Program-made: the position numbers and the translations under genes | Source: Edaphobacter sp. | GTDB taxonomy: Bacteria; Acidobacteriota; Terriglobia; Terriglobales; Acidobacteriaceae | Direction of reading: 5' to 3' | NCBI GenBank assembly: GCA_025462645.1 | Contig: JAOAPB010000027.1 | Location: 1 to 64,000, forward strand | Length of the DNA stretch: 64,000 nt | Notes under the pieces: generated by a model | What the model was told of the DNA's origin: nothing | What the model saw: the letters and a program-made list of their open reading frames with translations, nothing else | Databases searched by the model: none | Shown here: one piece after another, positions 8,510 to 16,004 of the stretch | Layout of the letters: every line of letters begins with the position of its first letter | Position numbering within the stretch: the stretch's first letter is position 1

Positions 8510-9109
8510 ATGAAGAAGACGATGTTGTTGGGCGCGCTGATGCTGATGTCGGCTGCCGGGTATGCGCAGGAGAGTCGGCAGGACGTGAGCGTGAGCGGTA
8601 TAGGTGTATTCGCTCCGCAGGTGAATGGGAATGCTGTTCAGTTGAACAGCACGAGCGCGGTGGGCTTTCTGGGTAGCTACCGTTACATGCTGACGCCACA
8701 CAGTGCGCTTGAGTTGAACTACTCCTATGCACAGAACTCGTATGCCTACAGGACGAGCTTTTTGCCGAATGGACGCGTTCATGCGCGGCAGCAGGAGATC
8801 ACCGGCGCCTATGTATACAACTTCCGGAGCTTCCACAACTTCAACCCGTTCGCTGAGGTTGGTGTCGGCGGGCTGATCTTCACTCCTATCCGGGACTCCG
8901 CGACCAACCTGTTCGATACGAAGCAGAATACGAATATCGGCGCTCTGTTCGGTGCCGGCGTGGCGTATGAGTTAAGCCCGAGCTTCGACATTCGCGCTGA
9001 ATACCGTGGTTTTGTGGTGAAGTCACCTGATTTCGGGCTGACGGACTTCAAGACGAACCGGTATGAGGTCGTTTCGATACCTGCCATCGGCATCGCTTAC
9101 CATTTCTGA
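8510..9109 (+). CDS. Outer-membrane beta-barrel protein, Opa/OmpX-like
   Basis: The 199-residue product has a signal peptide (MKKTMLLGALMLMSAAGYAQ) and then alternating polar and hydrophobic strands. These include LGSYRYMLTPHSALELNYSY and DIRAEYRGFVVKSPDFG, and the protein ends in the aromatic signature IGIAYHF. The length and final phenylalanine suit an eight-stranded outer-membrane barrel. The function is unknown; such proteins range from adhesins to structural porin-like barrels. It is followed by a terminator and by two convergent barrel genes of the same general type. Confidence 0.8.
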   Translation: MKKTMLLGALMLMSAAGYAQESRQDVSVSGIGVFAPQVNGNAVQLNSTSAVGFLGSYRYMLTPHSALELNYSYAQNSYAYRTSFLPNGRVHARQQEITGAYVYNFRSFHNFNPFAEVGVGGLIFTPIRDSATNLFDTKQNTNIGALFGAGVAYELSPSFDIRAEYRGFVVKSPDFGLTDFKTNRYEVVSIPAIGIAYHF

Positions 9110-9190
9110 CTTGTCGGCTGATCGATAGTCCCTTGCCTGGGCAGGATCTCTCACAGAGGTCCATGCCCTGGCAGGAGCTCTTTGCCTCAA

Positions 9191-9221
9191 AACAAACCCC
9201 GGTTTCGGCCGGGGCTTTGTT
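9191..9221. terminator. Terminator between convergent barrel genes
   Basis: AACAAA and CCCCGG pair with CCGGGG and TTTGTT around a short TTTCGG loop, with one mismatch-like bulge. The A-rich left arm and T-rich right arm let it work in both directions, which fits its position between the plus-strand barrel gene and the minus-strand gene ending at 9256. Confidence 0.75.
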
Positions 9222-9255
9222 ATTTGCGGGAATGTAGATCAGGTGAGTAAAAGCG

Positions 9256-9792
9256 CTATTTGAAGTGGTACGCGGCGCCTACGGTGAGCAGGGTCGGAGT
9301 AAGGCCGGAAGGGGGGAAGCCGAACCATCTCTGGTATTCGAAGTCTCCTCGGACGTAGACGTGGCGAAGCGCCTTGTAATCGACCCCGCCACCTGCCGCG
9401 ACCATGTTGTAGGCGAGGTTAGCGGTGGTTACGCCAGCGTTGGCGAAGTTGAAGACGCCACGACCGTACATCACCTTTCCGTAGGGGACGAACTTTCCAT
9501 AGGTGCGGAAGTAGCGGCCGCCGATCTCGTAGCTCTTCTCGTAGATATTGGTCTCACCGTCTTTGACGAAGCGAAATTCGCCTTCGATGCCGAGGTGCGA
9601 GCTGACGTCGAAGTCAAAGTAGGCGGTGCCGCCGTTTACACGGTTAGGCAGGTAGTCGGTATTGGCGTTGGTAAAACCAACGCCAATACCGAGATCTGCT
9701 TTGCGTGAGGCCGTTGGAGAGGCTTGAGCGTGCAGCCTGGATGCTCCTCCCATGAACACGACGAAGACGAGGATCCTTGTTAGCACGTACAT
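9256..9792 (-). CDS. Outer-membrane beta-barrel protein (paralogue 1)
   Basis: The 178-residue product has a signal peptide ending near SRLHAQ and a barrel-like remainder. It contains HLGIEGEFRFVK, GRYFRTYGKFVPYGKVMYG and RGDFEYQRWFGFPPSGLTP, and a final strand VGAAYHFK. It resembles the gene at 9883-10425 along its whole length; HLGIEG, EYQRW.GF and GLTP are shared at matching positions. The ATG at 9792 is nearly touching AAGGGG, so the GTG two codons later may be the real start. The function is unknown. Confidence 0.8.
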   Translation of the reverse strand: MYVLTRILVFVVFMGGASRLHAQASPTASRKADLGIGVGFTNANTDYLPNRVNGGTAYFDFDVSSHLGIEGEFRFVKDGETNIYEKSYEIGGRYFRTYGKFVPYGKVMYGRGVFNFANAGVTTANLAYNMVAAGGGVDYKALRHVYVRGDFEYQRWFGFPPSGLTPTLLTVGAAYHFK

Positions 9793-9882
9793 CCCCTTAA
9801 AACGGTCAGGTGAAGCTGTAAGGCAGACCGTGGGCTTTGAATCGAGTAAGGCTTCTTAAGAGTTAGGTTGCAATTGTAAAGG

Positions 9883-10425
9883 TTAGCGGAAGGAGTACGC
9901 CATACCGATGGTTCCGACTATGGGTGTGAGTCCATTGGTTGAAAAACCTGGCCATCTCTGGTATTCGAGATCAAATGCGCGAACATTGATGTGATGCGTT
10001 GCCCGAATGTCCAGGCCACCACCGAAGGCATATATTCCATAGGTGAAGGTGGCATGAGGCGAGGTGTCGTACTGAAATTGAAGGCGACCGACGCCGAAGA
10101 GCGCTTTGGCGTATGGGCTGAAGCGCTTATGCCGAAAGACATAACGGGGACCGATGAGATAGGAGTCTTCACCGACGTCAGCAGGAGTGAGAATGCTGAC
10201 CTTGTGTATGTCGCCTTCAATACCCAAGTGCCGGGTGAGGTCAAAGGTGCCATAGATCGTGATGCCTTTGATCTTCTCAGGAGTGTAGTCGGAGTTTGCC
10301 AAAGATACGCCGGCACCGAGCTGCAAAGAGCCGGCACGCGTAGCTGCGGGAATAGCCTGAGCGTGCGACGAGCCAACCAGTCCAAGCATGCAGGCGAAGG
10401 TGCCGATAAAAGAAAGGCGCTTCAA
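9883..10425 (-). CDS. Outer-membrane beta-barrel protein (paralogue 2)
   Basis: This 180-residue protein has a signal peptide ending at GSSHAQ and a small barrel with HLGIEGDIHKV, YVFRHKRFSPYAKALFGVG and LEYQRWPGFSTNGLTP, finishing IGMAYSFR. The start is TTG at 10423-10425, with a consensus AGGAGG 9 bases upstream. It is a tandem paralogue of the next gene downstream, 90 bases away on the same strand, which points to local duplication. What it binds or transports cannot be told from sequence. Confidence 0.8.
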   Translation of the reverse strand: MKRLSFIGTFACMLGLVGSSHAQAIPAATRAGSLQLGAGVSLANSDYTPEKIKGITIYGTFDLTRHLGIEGDIHKVSILTPADVGEDSYLIGPRYVFRHKRFSPYAKALFGVGRLQFQYDTSPHATFTYGIYAFGGGLDIRATHHINVRAFDLEYQRWPGFSTNGLTPIVGTIGMAYSFR

Positions 10426-10555
10426 GTTAGTGTGCCTCCTAAAGAGAGATGGGTCGTAACAGTAGGGGAGAGAAGGAGATACTGGGTTGACTTCTCTATC
10501 TTGAAAAGAGCGGGGACTGGCTGTTGAGGTCCAAGTCCCCCGGGTTATTCATGAA

Positions 10556-12409
10556 CTAGTTTTGAGGTGTCGTGGTTGGAGTAGCCGCTGGAGTTGCTGC
10601 TGCCGGGGCAACAGTGTTGTTAGCAGGTGGGGCCGTGGCGGGTGTAGCCGTATTCGCCGCAGGCTCTCCCGGAGCCTTGTAGTAGCCCAACTTTAGATAA
10701 ACCGGCTCCACCTCAAACGGCATCTTGTCAGAGGCCGAGAGGAGCGGTTCATAGGCGGTGTGCAGGACGATGACCTGATCACTCCAGGGATCGAAGCGCA
10801 GGAAGCTGTCGAGCGGCATAGCCGCCTGCTGTTTCAGGTCCTTGACGTCCAGTTTGGGGCCCTTGGCGATAATTGCCTGCATCCAGAAGGTGGAATCGTT
10901 GTCATTCTTGACCAGACCATCGCCGATCATGGGCTGATTGAGTGCATGAAGTGCCTTGACGCGCTGCTGCAGCTGCTGGAGATAGAGGGCAAAGTACTGC
11001 TGACCACCTGCAAGTTCCTTGGCGCTCAACAACTCCAGAGCTTTTTTGGCGGCAGCGGCGTTATCCTCATCGGTATGGTGCATGGGGATGCGATTGAATA
11101 CAGACGTTGAGGGAAAGAGAAGACGATCGTTGAAGGCGAACTTGGTATCAAGACGATGGCCGAGAACGATGTGGGCAATCTGAAAGGCCAGGATGGCATT
11201 GAGGTTCCCCATCTGCTGTGCGCCGTCCTGCGTGACGATGCCCGTGGTATCGAGCAGGCTCTTGGAGATGATGATGGTGTTGCCGACCGAGAGAGACTCA
11301 AGCGGCTGCGTGAGCAGGGTGCGGCAGTGGATGGGGCGGGAGAGGACGATGTTGTTATAGGCCAGGATGTTGCCTGCGAGCGCTTCCAGCGTTTTGTCGA
11401 ACTCGCTGGGGGCATCGAGAAGACCGGCCTGGAAGAGACGATCTACAACGTTGTCCTCGGCCTGCTGGACCCAGGCGCGCTGTGCCCCGAGAGGGCTGAC
11501 GTCCTGGGCGTCGTTGCTGACGTCAGTGGCGCCTACGACATCCAGAGAGGTGTTCTCAGACTCCTTGGAGGGAACCTTGAGGACATAACCCCAGATGTGA
11601 TTGATCGCCTTAAACTTGAGGGTGCTGGTGATGCTCTTGGGATCGCTCTCTTCGACGTAGAAGGAGGTAGGGAGCCAGAGGTCGGGCTGAACGTTGGTGC
11701 GCCAGCTGTCGAAGTGGTAGTACTCGCTGTGATCTCTCTCGCTGCCTGCGAAGTTTCCGTTGAAACGGACGACGTTGCCGTTACGGGTCTCGATCCAGAT
11801 GCGACCGAAGAAGCGGCCTGTGGCGCGCTTGCCGTTGACAGGCGTCACGTCGAAGACGGCGGTGGGGGTGTTGCCGAGAAAGTCGTTGCGGACGTAACCG
11901 AAGACATAGTGCTGCCGGTCAAAGTCGTTCGAGTCCATGAGGATCATCTGGACGAAGCCAGCCTGATGGAAGTTGAGTTGCAGGCTGCTGCCGAGGCCAG
12001 TGAGAAATGACGCGGATTGCTTGAAGAAGCCGAGTTTGCCGCCGTAAGAGTCGCTTTTGTTGACTTGATAGGAGCTGTCGCCAATTATTTTGCTGAACTC
12101 CACACGGCCGAGGAAGTGCTGGTCGGAGTCAGGGGCCTGGCCGACAACGGGATCCGGCTTCATGTTCTGGATGTAGGTCTCGACGAGAGGGGCCCGCTCC
12201 TTGATAACCTTGATGACCTCTTTTTCACGCCCGATCGCCTTGTCGATAAGAGCATTCTGGCCTGGTGTGAGTTTGCGGGAAGGCAGGGCGTCCTCTGGCT
12301 GCTTCTTCTTGCCGAAGATAGAGAGACCGGATGCTGCCTGGGAGGAGAAGGCGGTTGCGACGAAGAATGCCAGCAGCAGCCCGGCGGTGGAGTGTTTCCG
12401 GAAGATCAT
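10556..12409 (-). CDS. Secreted protein with degenerate M48-like peptidase region
   Basis: The 617-residue product has a signal peptide (to about residue 27). Residues about 100-265 form a beta-rich domain reminiscent of lipoprotein-carrier folds, with HFLGRVEFSKI and YHFDSWRTNVQPDLWLPTSFYVEE. The C-terminal half ends in an Ala/Pro/Thr tail. In the C-terminal half, at residues about 408-417, FQIAHIVLGHR aligns with the HExxH helix of M48-type zinc peptidases, but the first His-Glu is Phe-Gln. Only the second His and the following GH remain, so metal-dependent catalysis is doubtful. AGGAG lies 9 bases before the ATG. It sits downstream of a TonB-like gene on the same strand. Confidence 0.6.
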   Translation of the reverse strand: MIFRKHSTAGLLLAFFVATAFSSQAASGLSIFGKKKQPEDALPSRKLTPGQNALIDKAIGREKEVIKVIKERAPLVETYIQNMKPDPVVGQAPDSDQHFLGRVEFSKIIGDSSYQVNKSDSYGGKLGFFKQSASFLTGLGSSLQLNFHQAGFVQMILMDSNDFDRQHYVFGYVRNDFLGNTPTAVFDVTPVNGKRATGRFFGRIWIETRNGNVVRFNGNFAGSERDHSEYYHFDSWRTNVQPDLWLPTSFYVEESDPKSITSTLKFKAINHIWGYVLKVPSKESENTSLDVVGATDVSNDAQDVSPLGAQRAWVQQAEDNVVDRLFQAGLLDAPSEFDKTLEALAGNILAYNNIVLSRPIHCRTLLTQPLESLSVGNTIIISKSLLDTTGIVTQDGAQQMGNLNAILAFQIAHIVLGHRLDTKFAFNDRLLFPSTSVFNRIPMHHTDEDNAAAAKKALELLSAKELAGGQQYFALYLQQLQQRVKALHALNQPMIGDGLVKNDNDSTFWMQAIIAKGPKLDVKDLKQQAAMPLDSFLRFDPWSDQVIVLHTAYEPLLSASDKMPFEVEPVYLKLGYYKAPGEPAANTATPATAPPANNTVAPAAATPAATPTTTPQN

Positions 12410-12492
12410 GATTTACGGCTCCTGCGGTGACCTAAGGTCATCCTGGTAATGGTCTTACATGCTAGTTCAAAGTGAAGCCGGATAAAGCCGAT

Positions 12493-13587
12493 CTAACCGG
12501 CGAGTTGGAAGGCGACGTTGACGATACCCTCCCAATCGACCGGATGACCCGATGCGTCGAGGGCAGGCTGGAAACGAGTGCCTTCGACGGCACGGCGGGC
12601 AGAATCGCCCAGTCCGTGGCCAAGATCACTGGTGACGTCCAGAACATGAACGGCACCAGTCGCAGACACATGAATACGAACCGAAACGACACCTTCAATG
12701 TGAAGCTTGGTAGCTTCGGCGGTGTACTCAGGACGCGGCTTGAAGAGAACCTTGGGGGCAGACTTGGCAGTCGTTGGGTCGGGTCCAGCCGGCTTGGGCA
12801 TGGGCGGCGGAGTGTTCTGGCCGAGATTGACAGGGCCAGCGACGCGTCCGGGCGCATTCATAGGCCCTGTAGCACCGGGGACACCGAGTTTGACGCCCCT
12901 GACCGCGTTGGCAGCGTTGTCTCTACCGTTCATATTCTGGCTGGAGGCTGAGCCGGAGCCGAGATGAACAGCCGTCGCGGCCGGGCCCATGCCGGTGTTG
13001 GATGCCGGCATACCGGCCATACCCCGTTGTCCAAGATTGATGTCGCTGGTCGCGGGGCGGTTGGAGGGCGCGATGGGATTGTTCTGCTGGCCCAGTGAGA
13101 CCGGCGCGGGGTGTGGCGAATTGTTGATTACCGCAGCGGGCTGCGCTCGTGCGAGATTGACAACCTTAGGTGCGGGTGGCGGTTGAACCATCTTCGGCGG
13201 CGCAGGCAGAACGACAGGAGCCTGCTGCACCATCTTTACCTCTGGCGGTTTGGGCACATCGGGAAGCTTAACCTCGGGCGTCTTGATCTTAGGCGGCTCG
13301 ACCTTGGCGACGGGAGGAGTGGGAAGCGGCTTGAGCTTTGGTCGAACAGGAGGTGGTTCGGGCTTCTTGATTGGGACGGGCTCAATGAGCGTGACGAGTT
13401 TAGGGCTGCTGTCTATGGTCTTCTTCGCAGCAGCGCCGAGGATGCAGATGATGATGGCGACGACGACGTTGAAGGTGATCGAGGTGAAGAGCGATGCCTT
13501 GCTCTGGCTGCCGTCGTCGAGAACGCCGAAGTGAGTGAACTGAGTATTTGGCGGAGCTTGGTCTTCAGTGCGAAGCGGCTTTGCCAT
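12493..13587 (-). CDS. TonB-like energy transducer
   Basis: TonB proteins span the periplasm and pass inner-membrane energy to outer-membrane receptors. The 364-residue product has one membrane helix (FTSITFNVVVAIIICILGAA, about 35-54). A long Pro/Lys-rich spacer (KKPEPPPVRPKLKPLPTPP and similar) follows. A C-terminal TonB domain starts near KVLFKPRPEYTAEATKLHIE and includes GVVSVRIHVSATGAVHV. I start at MAKPLRTEDQ because AAGGA lies about 10 bases upstream; an in-frame start 17 codons earlier lacks this. The middle repeats LGQ/LGS phrases. No exbB/exbD gene is next to it. Confidence 0.85.
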   Translation of the reverse strand: MAKPLRTEDQAPPNTQFTHFGVLDDGSQSKASLFTSITFNVVVAIIICILGAAAKKTIDSSPKLVTLIEPVPIKKPEPPPVRPKLKPLPTPPVAKVEPPKIKTPEVKLPDVPKPPEVKMVQQAPVVLPAPPKMVQPPPAPKVVNLARAQPAAVINNSPHPAPVSLGQQNNPIAPSNRPATSDINLGQRGMAGMPASNTGMGPAATAVHLGSGSASSQNMNGRDNAANAVRGVKLGVPGATGPMNAPGRVAGPVNLGQNTPPPMPKPAGPDPTTAKSAPKVLFKPRPEYTAEATKLHIEGVVSVRIHVSATGAVHVLDVTSDLGHGLGDSARRAVEGTRFQPALDASGHPVDWEGIVNVAFQLAG

Positions 13588-13954
13588 AGAAAAAATCCTT
13601 CGAATGGCCTCTAAATGGAGGCGGGAGGATGAGACCAATTCCAGCGACAGAAACCAGAATCGGTGGAACAGGAGTAAAAATCTCCGAATACCTTGCCGGA
13701 GCGCCGTCGAGTGTTCGAACTCTGCCGAACTTCTCGATAAAACTGCTCACGACGAAAAACGAAGTCACTTTCGCCGCGATAGCTTAGTTAGACAGACGAT
13801 AGGAGCAATGTAAAAGGTTGCAGCAGGCGCCGTGCATCGGGGGAGATCTTGCCGGGCTCTGCCAATCACTTCTTATAAGTATATTGCCGTAACCGTATGT
13901 TATTGACACTGATACTTTTGTGGTATGCAAGAGTAGAACGGAAGGAGCTAAATT
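13588..13954. other. 367-base divergent intergenic region, TonB-like gene and galE
   Basis: No gene is seen in this stretch between divergently read genes. It becomes AT-rich from about 13865 on, with the short palindrome CTTATAAG near 13872 and a likely galE promoter further right. The half next to the TonB-like gene probably contains that gene's promoter, but I could not place it. Confidence 0.5.
13903..13929 (+). promoter_or_regulatory. Probable galE promoter
   Basis: A consensus -35 box TTGACA (13903-13908) is followed after 15 bases by TATGCA (13924-13929), preceded by TG as in extended -10 promoters. The short spacing is a weakness. The ribosome binding site AAGGAG lies 8 bases before the galE ATG. 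Confidence 0.5.
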
Positions 13955-14923
13955 ATGAAGATTCTGATAACGGGCGGGGCAGGCTACATTGGTGGTACCG
14001 TGGCCAGAATGTTGCTGGCTGGTGGCCATGCCGTCACGGTGTACGACAACCTCTGTCATAGCAAGCGATCCGCAGTGGCGGAGGGAGCGGAGTTCGTTGA
14101 GGGGGAGCTGGCAGATCGTCCTTTGTTAGAGGGCGTTTTGCAGACTGGGCGGTTTGATGGAGTGATGCATTTCGCTGCGCTGATTGAGGCGGGCGAGAGC
14201 ATGAAGCGGCCAGAGGTTTATTTTCGGAACAATACGGCTTCGACGTTGAGCCTGTTGGAGGCGATGTTGGCTACCGGGCATGACCGGGTGGTGTTCAGCT
14301 CGACGGCGGCCTGTTATGGGGAGCCGGAGTCTACTCCTATTCTTGAGGACGCGAAGCTGAAACCCACTAACCCATACGGGGAGAGCAAGTTACTGGTAGA
14401 GCAGATGCTTGGGTGGCTGAATGTCTCGCATGGGTTCCGGTATGCGAGCCTGCGTTACTTCAATGTGGCCGGTGCGATTGAGGGCTATGGGGAGGCGCAT
14501 GAGCCGGAGTCGCATCTGATTCCGCTGATTCTGGACGTGGCTCTGGGGCGGCGGGCGAGCATCAAGATCTTTGGAAGGGACTATCCGACCAAGGATGGGA
14601 CCTGTGTACGGGATTATATTCATGTGCAGGATCTGGCTGAGGCGCATCTACTTGCATTGGGGGCACTTAAAGAGAAGAGCCGGCTTATCTACAACATCGG
14701 GAACGGGCAGGGTTTCACGGTGTTGGAGGTGATTGAATCTGTGCGGCGGGTGACGGGAAGGCCTATCGCTGTTGAGGAATGTGAGCGGCGGGCGGGCGAT
14801 CCGGCGGTGCTGGTGGCCAGTTCGGAGAAGATTAAATTGGAGCTGGGATGGCAGCCTCAGTTTGCCGAATTGGACAAAATTATAGCGAGTGCCTGGGAGT
14901 GGCATCAGCGGCGTTATTCCTAG
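13955..14923 (+). CDS. galE: UDP-glucose 4-epimerase
   Basis: GalE interconverts UDP-glucose and UDP-galactose with bound NAD, for galactose use and for sugar nucleotides of the envelope. The 322-residue protein starts with the Rossmann motif MKILITGGAGYIGG. It has MHFAALIEAGESM, the catalytic FSSTAACYGEP and YxxxK in NPYGESK, then the substrate-binding RYFNVAGA, and DGTCVRDYIHVQDLAEAH. The length is close to the family's usual 330-340. AAGGAG precedes the ATG and a strong terminator follows the stop, so it is read alone. Confidence 0.95.
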   Translation: MKILITGGAGYIGGTVARMLLAGGHAVTVYDNLCHSKRSAVAEGAEFVEGELADRPLLEGVLQTGRFDGVMHFAALIEAGESMKRPEVYFRNNTASTLSLLEAMLATGHDRVVFSSTAACYGEPESTPILEDAKLKPTNPYGESKLLVEQMLGWLNVSHGFRYASLRYFNVAGAIEGYGEAHEPESHLIPLILDVALGRRASIKIFGRDYPTKDGTCVRDYIHVQDLAEAHLLALGALKEKSRLIYNIGNGQGFTVLEVIESVRRVTGRPIAVEECERRAGDPAVLVASSEKIKLELGWQPQFAELDKIIASAWEWHQRRYS

Positions 14924-14938
14924 GTTTTTCGCGAAAAA

Positions 14939-14985
14939 CGATGGCCAGACTGTGGTTTTATGTCTGGCCATCGTGGTTTGTTTGT
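14939..14985 (+). terminator. Intrinsic terminator after galE
   Basis: A 12-base perfect stem, CGATGGCCAGAC (14939-14950) with GTCTGGCCATCG (14962-14973), is followed by TGGTTTGTTTG. It begins 16 bases after the galE stop. Confidence 0.85.
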
Positions 14986-15014
14986 GGTGAATTGGTGGCG
15001 TGGAGAGGTGTTTC

Positions 15015-15590
15015 TTGATTGAAAGTATGTTCCATATGCATTCGCCGTTGCTCGAGAAGATGCTGCGCCCCGTCATTGTGTACTTATGCCTGATCGTGTT
15101 TCTGCGGGTGTTCGGGAAGCGGGAGTTGGCTCAGCTGAATCCGTTCGACCTGGTGGTGCTGTTGAGCCTGTCGAACACGGTACAGAACGCGATGATCGGG
15201 GACGACAACTCGGTGACGGGCGGAGTCATCGGGGCGTTTTCGTTGCTGGCCATCAACTGGTTGCTAACGCTGGTGCTGTTCAAGTTTCCGAAGGTGAACG
15301 AGAAGGTGGAGGGCAAGGAGACGGTGCTGATCCGGCATGGCAAGGTGGACTGGGAGGCGGCGAAGAAGGAGGCGCTGACAGAGCTGGAGCTGAAGTCGGT
15401 GATCCATAAGCAGGGGTTGAATAGCTTCTCGGAGGTGGAGAGGTGCGTGCTGGAGCCGAATGGGACGTTCTATGTGGAGGCAATTCAGCCGGGGGCTGGT
15501 GATATTGAGCGGGCTGAGGTGCTGAAGGAGGTTCAGGCACTGGCGGCTGAGGTTCGGGAGTTGAAGGGCTTGCTGGCGGCGCGGGGGTAG
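15015..15590 (+). CDS. DUF421 (YetF-like) membrane protein
   Basis: The 191-residue protein has three N-terminal hydrophobic helices at about 15-95 and a cytoplasmic C-terminal domain. DUF421 hallmarks are visible: FLRVFGKRELAQLNPFDLVV, SLSNTVQNAMIGDDNSVTGG and HGKVDWEAAKKEALTELEL. The biochemical role of the family is poorly known. I prefer the TTG at 15015, preceded by GGAGAGG at 6 bases. GTG at 15000 and ATG at 15027 are in-frame alternatives. The C-terminus ends in a heptad-like helix (ERAEVLKEVQALAAEVRELK). Confidence 0.85.
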   Translation: MIESMFHMHSPLLEKMLRPVIVYLCLIVFLRVFGKRELAQLNPFDLVVLLSLSNTVQNAMIGDDNSVTGGVIGAFSLLAINWLLTLVLFKFPKVNEKVEGKETVLIRHGKVDWEAAKKEALTELELKSVIHKQGLNSFSEVERCVLEPNGTFYVEAIQPGAGDIERAEVLKEVQALAAEVRELKGLLAARG

Positions 15591-15607
15591 AGAAGATGTT
15601 TCTTCCC

Positions 15608-15652
15608 TTGACATTCGACAGGAGAGGGGCGTATTCCTTCTGCTGTCGAATG
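15608..15652 (+). promoter_or_regulatory. PadR-gene promoter with inverted-repeat operator
   Basis: TTGACA (15608-15613) and TATTCC (15632-15637) form a plausible promoter with an 18-base spacer. A perfect inverted repeat, CATTCGACAG (15612-15621) and CTGTCGAATG (15643-15652), overlaps both ends of it. PadR repressors commonly bind such palindromes at their own promoters, so I infer autorepression of the PadR-permease pair. Confidence 0.65.
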
Positions 15653-15663
15653 CCGAGGGGACG

Positions 15664-15993
15664 ATGCCACCATCTACCGATCTGCTGCAGGGGACACTGG
15701 ATCTATTAATTCTGAAGACGCTCGCGCTTGAGTCGATGCATGGGTGGGGTATAGCACAGCGGATTCAACAGGTGTCGAAAGAGGTGCTGCAGATCGGGCA
15801 GGGATCGCTCTACCCGGCGCTGCACAGGCTGGAGTACAAGGGCTGGATCAAAGCGGAGTGGGGGGCTTCGGAGAACAATCGCAAGGCCAAGTTCTACTCT
15901 CTGACGAAGACGGGGCAGATGCAGCTAGAGGTAGAGCTTGCCGATTGGGATCGGCTGACGACGGCAATTGCACTGGTGCTCAAGCGGGCTTGA
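15664..15993 (+). CDS. PadR-family transcriptional regulator
   Basis: The 109-residue protein is a minimal PadR winged-helix regulator: DLLQGTLDLLILKTLALESM, HGWGIAQRIQQ, then the recognition region GQGSLYPALHRLEYKGWI and KFYSLTKTG. It lies 12 bases ahead of a large permease gene on the same strand. This PadR-permease pairing is common in Acidobacteriota. The palindrome in front of it suggests that it represses both genes until a ligand, probably a toxic compound or drug, is bound. Confidence 0.93.
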   Translation: MPPSTDLLQGTLDLLILKTLALESMHGWGIAQRIQQVSKEVLQIGQGSLYPALHRLEYKGWIKAEWGASENNRKAKFYSLTKTGQMQLEVELADWDRLTTAIALVLKRA

Positions 15994-16004
15994 GAGGGTT
16001 GCGC

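Noticed and set aside
13588..13954. tRNA or small RNA gene in the TonB-galE gap
   Set aside because: No cloverleaf or long stem could be drawn; only promoter-like boxes are visible.
15744..16004. 87-residue extension before the ABC permease
   Set aside because: It overlaps the PadR gene in another frame; the ATG at 16005 starts the usual permease prefix.
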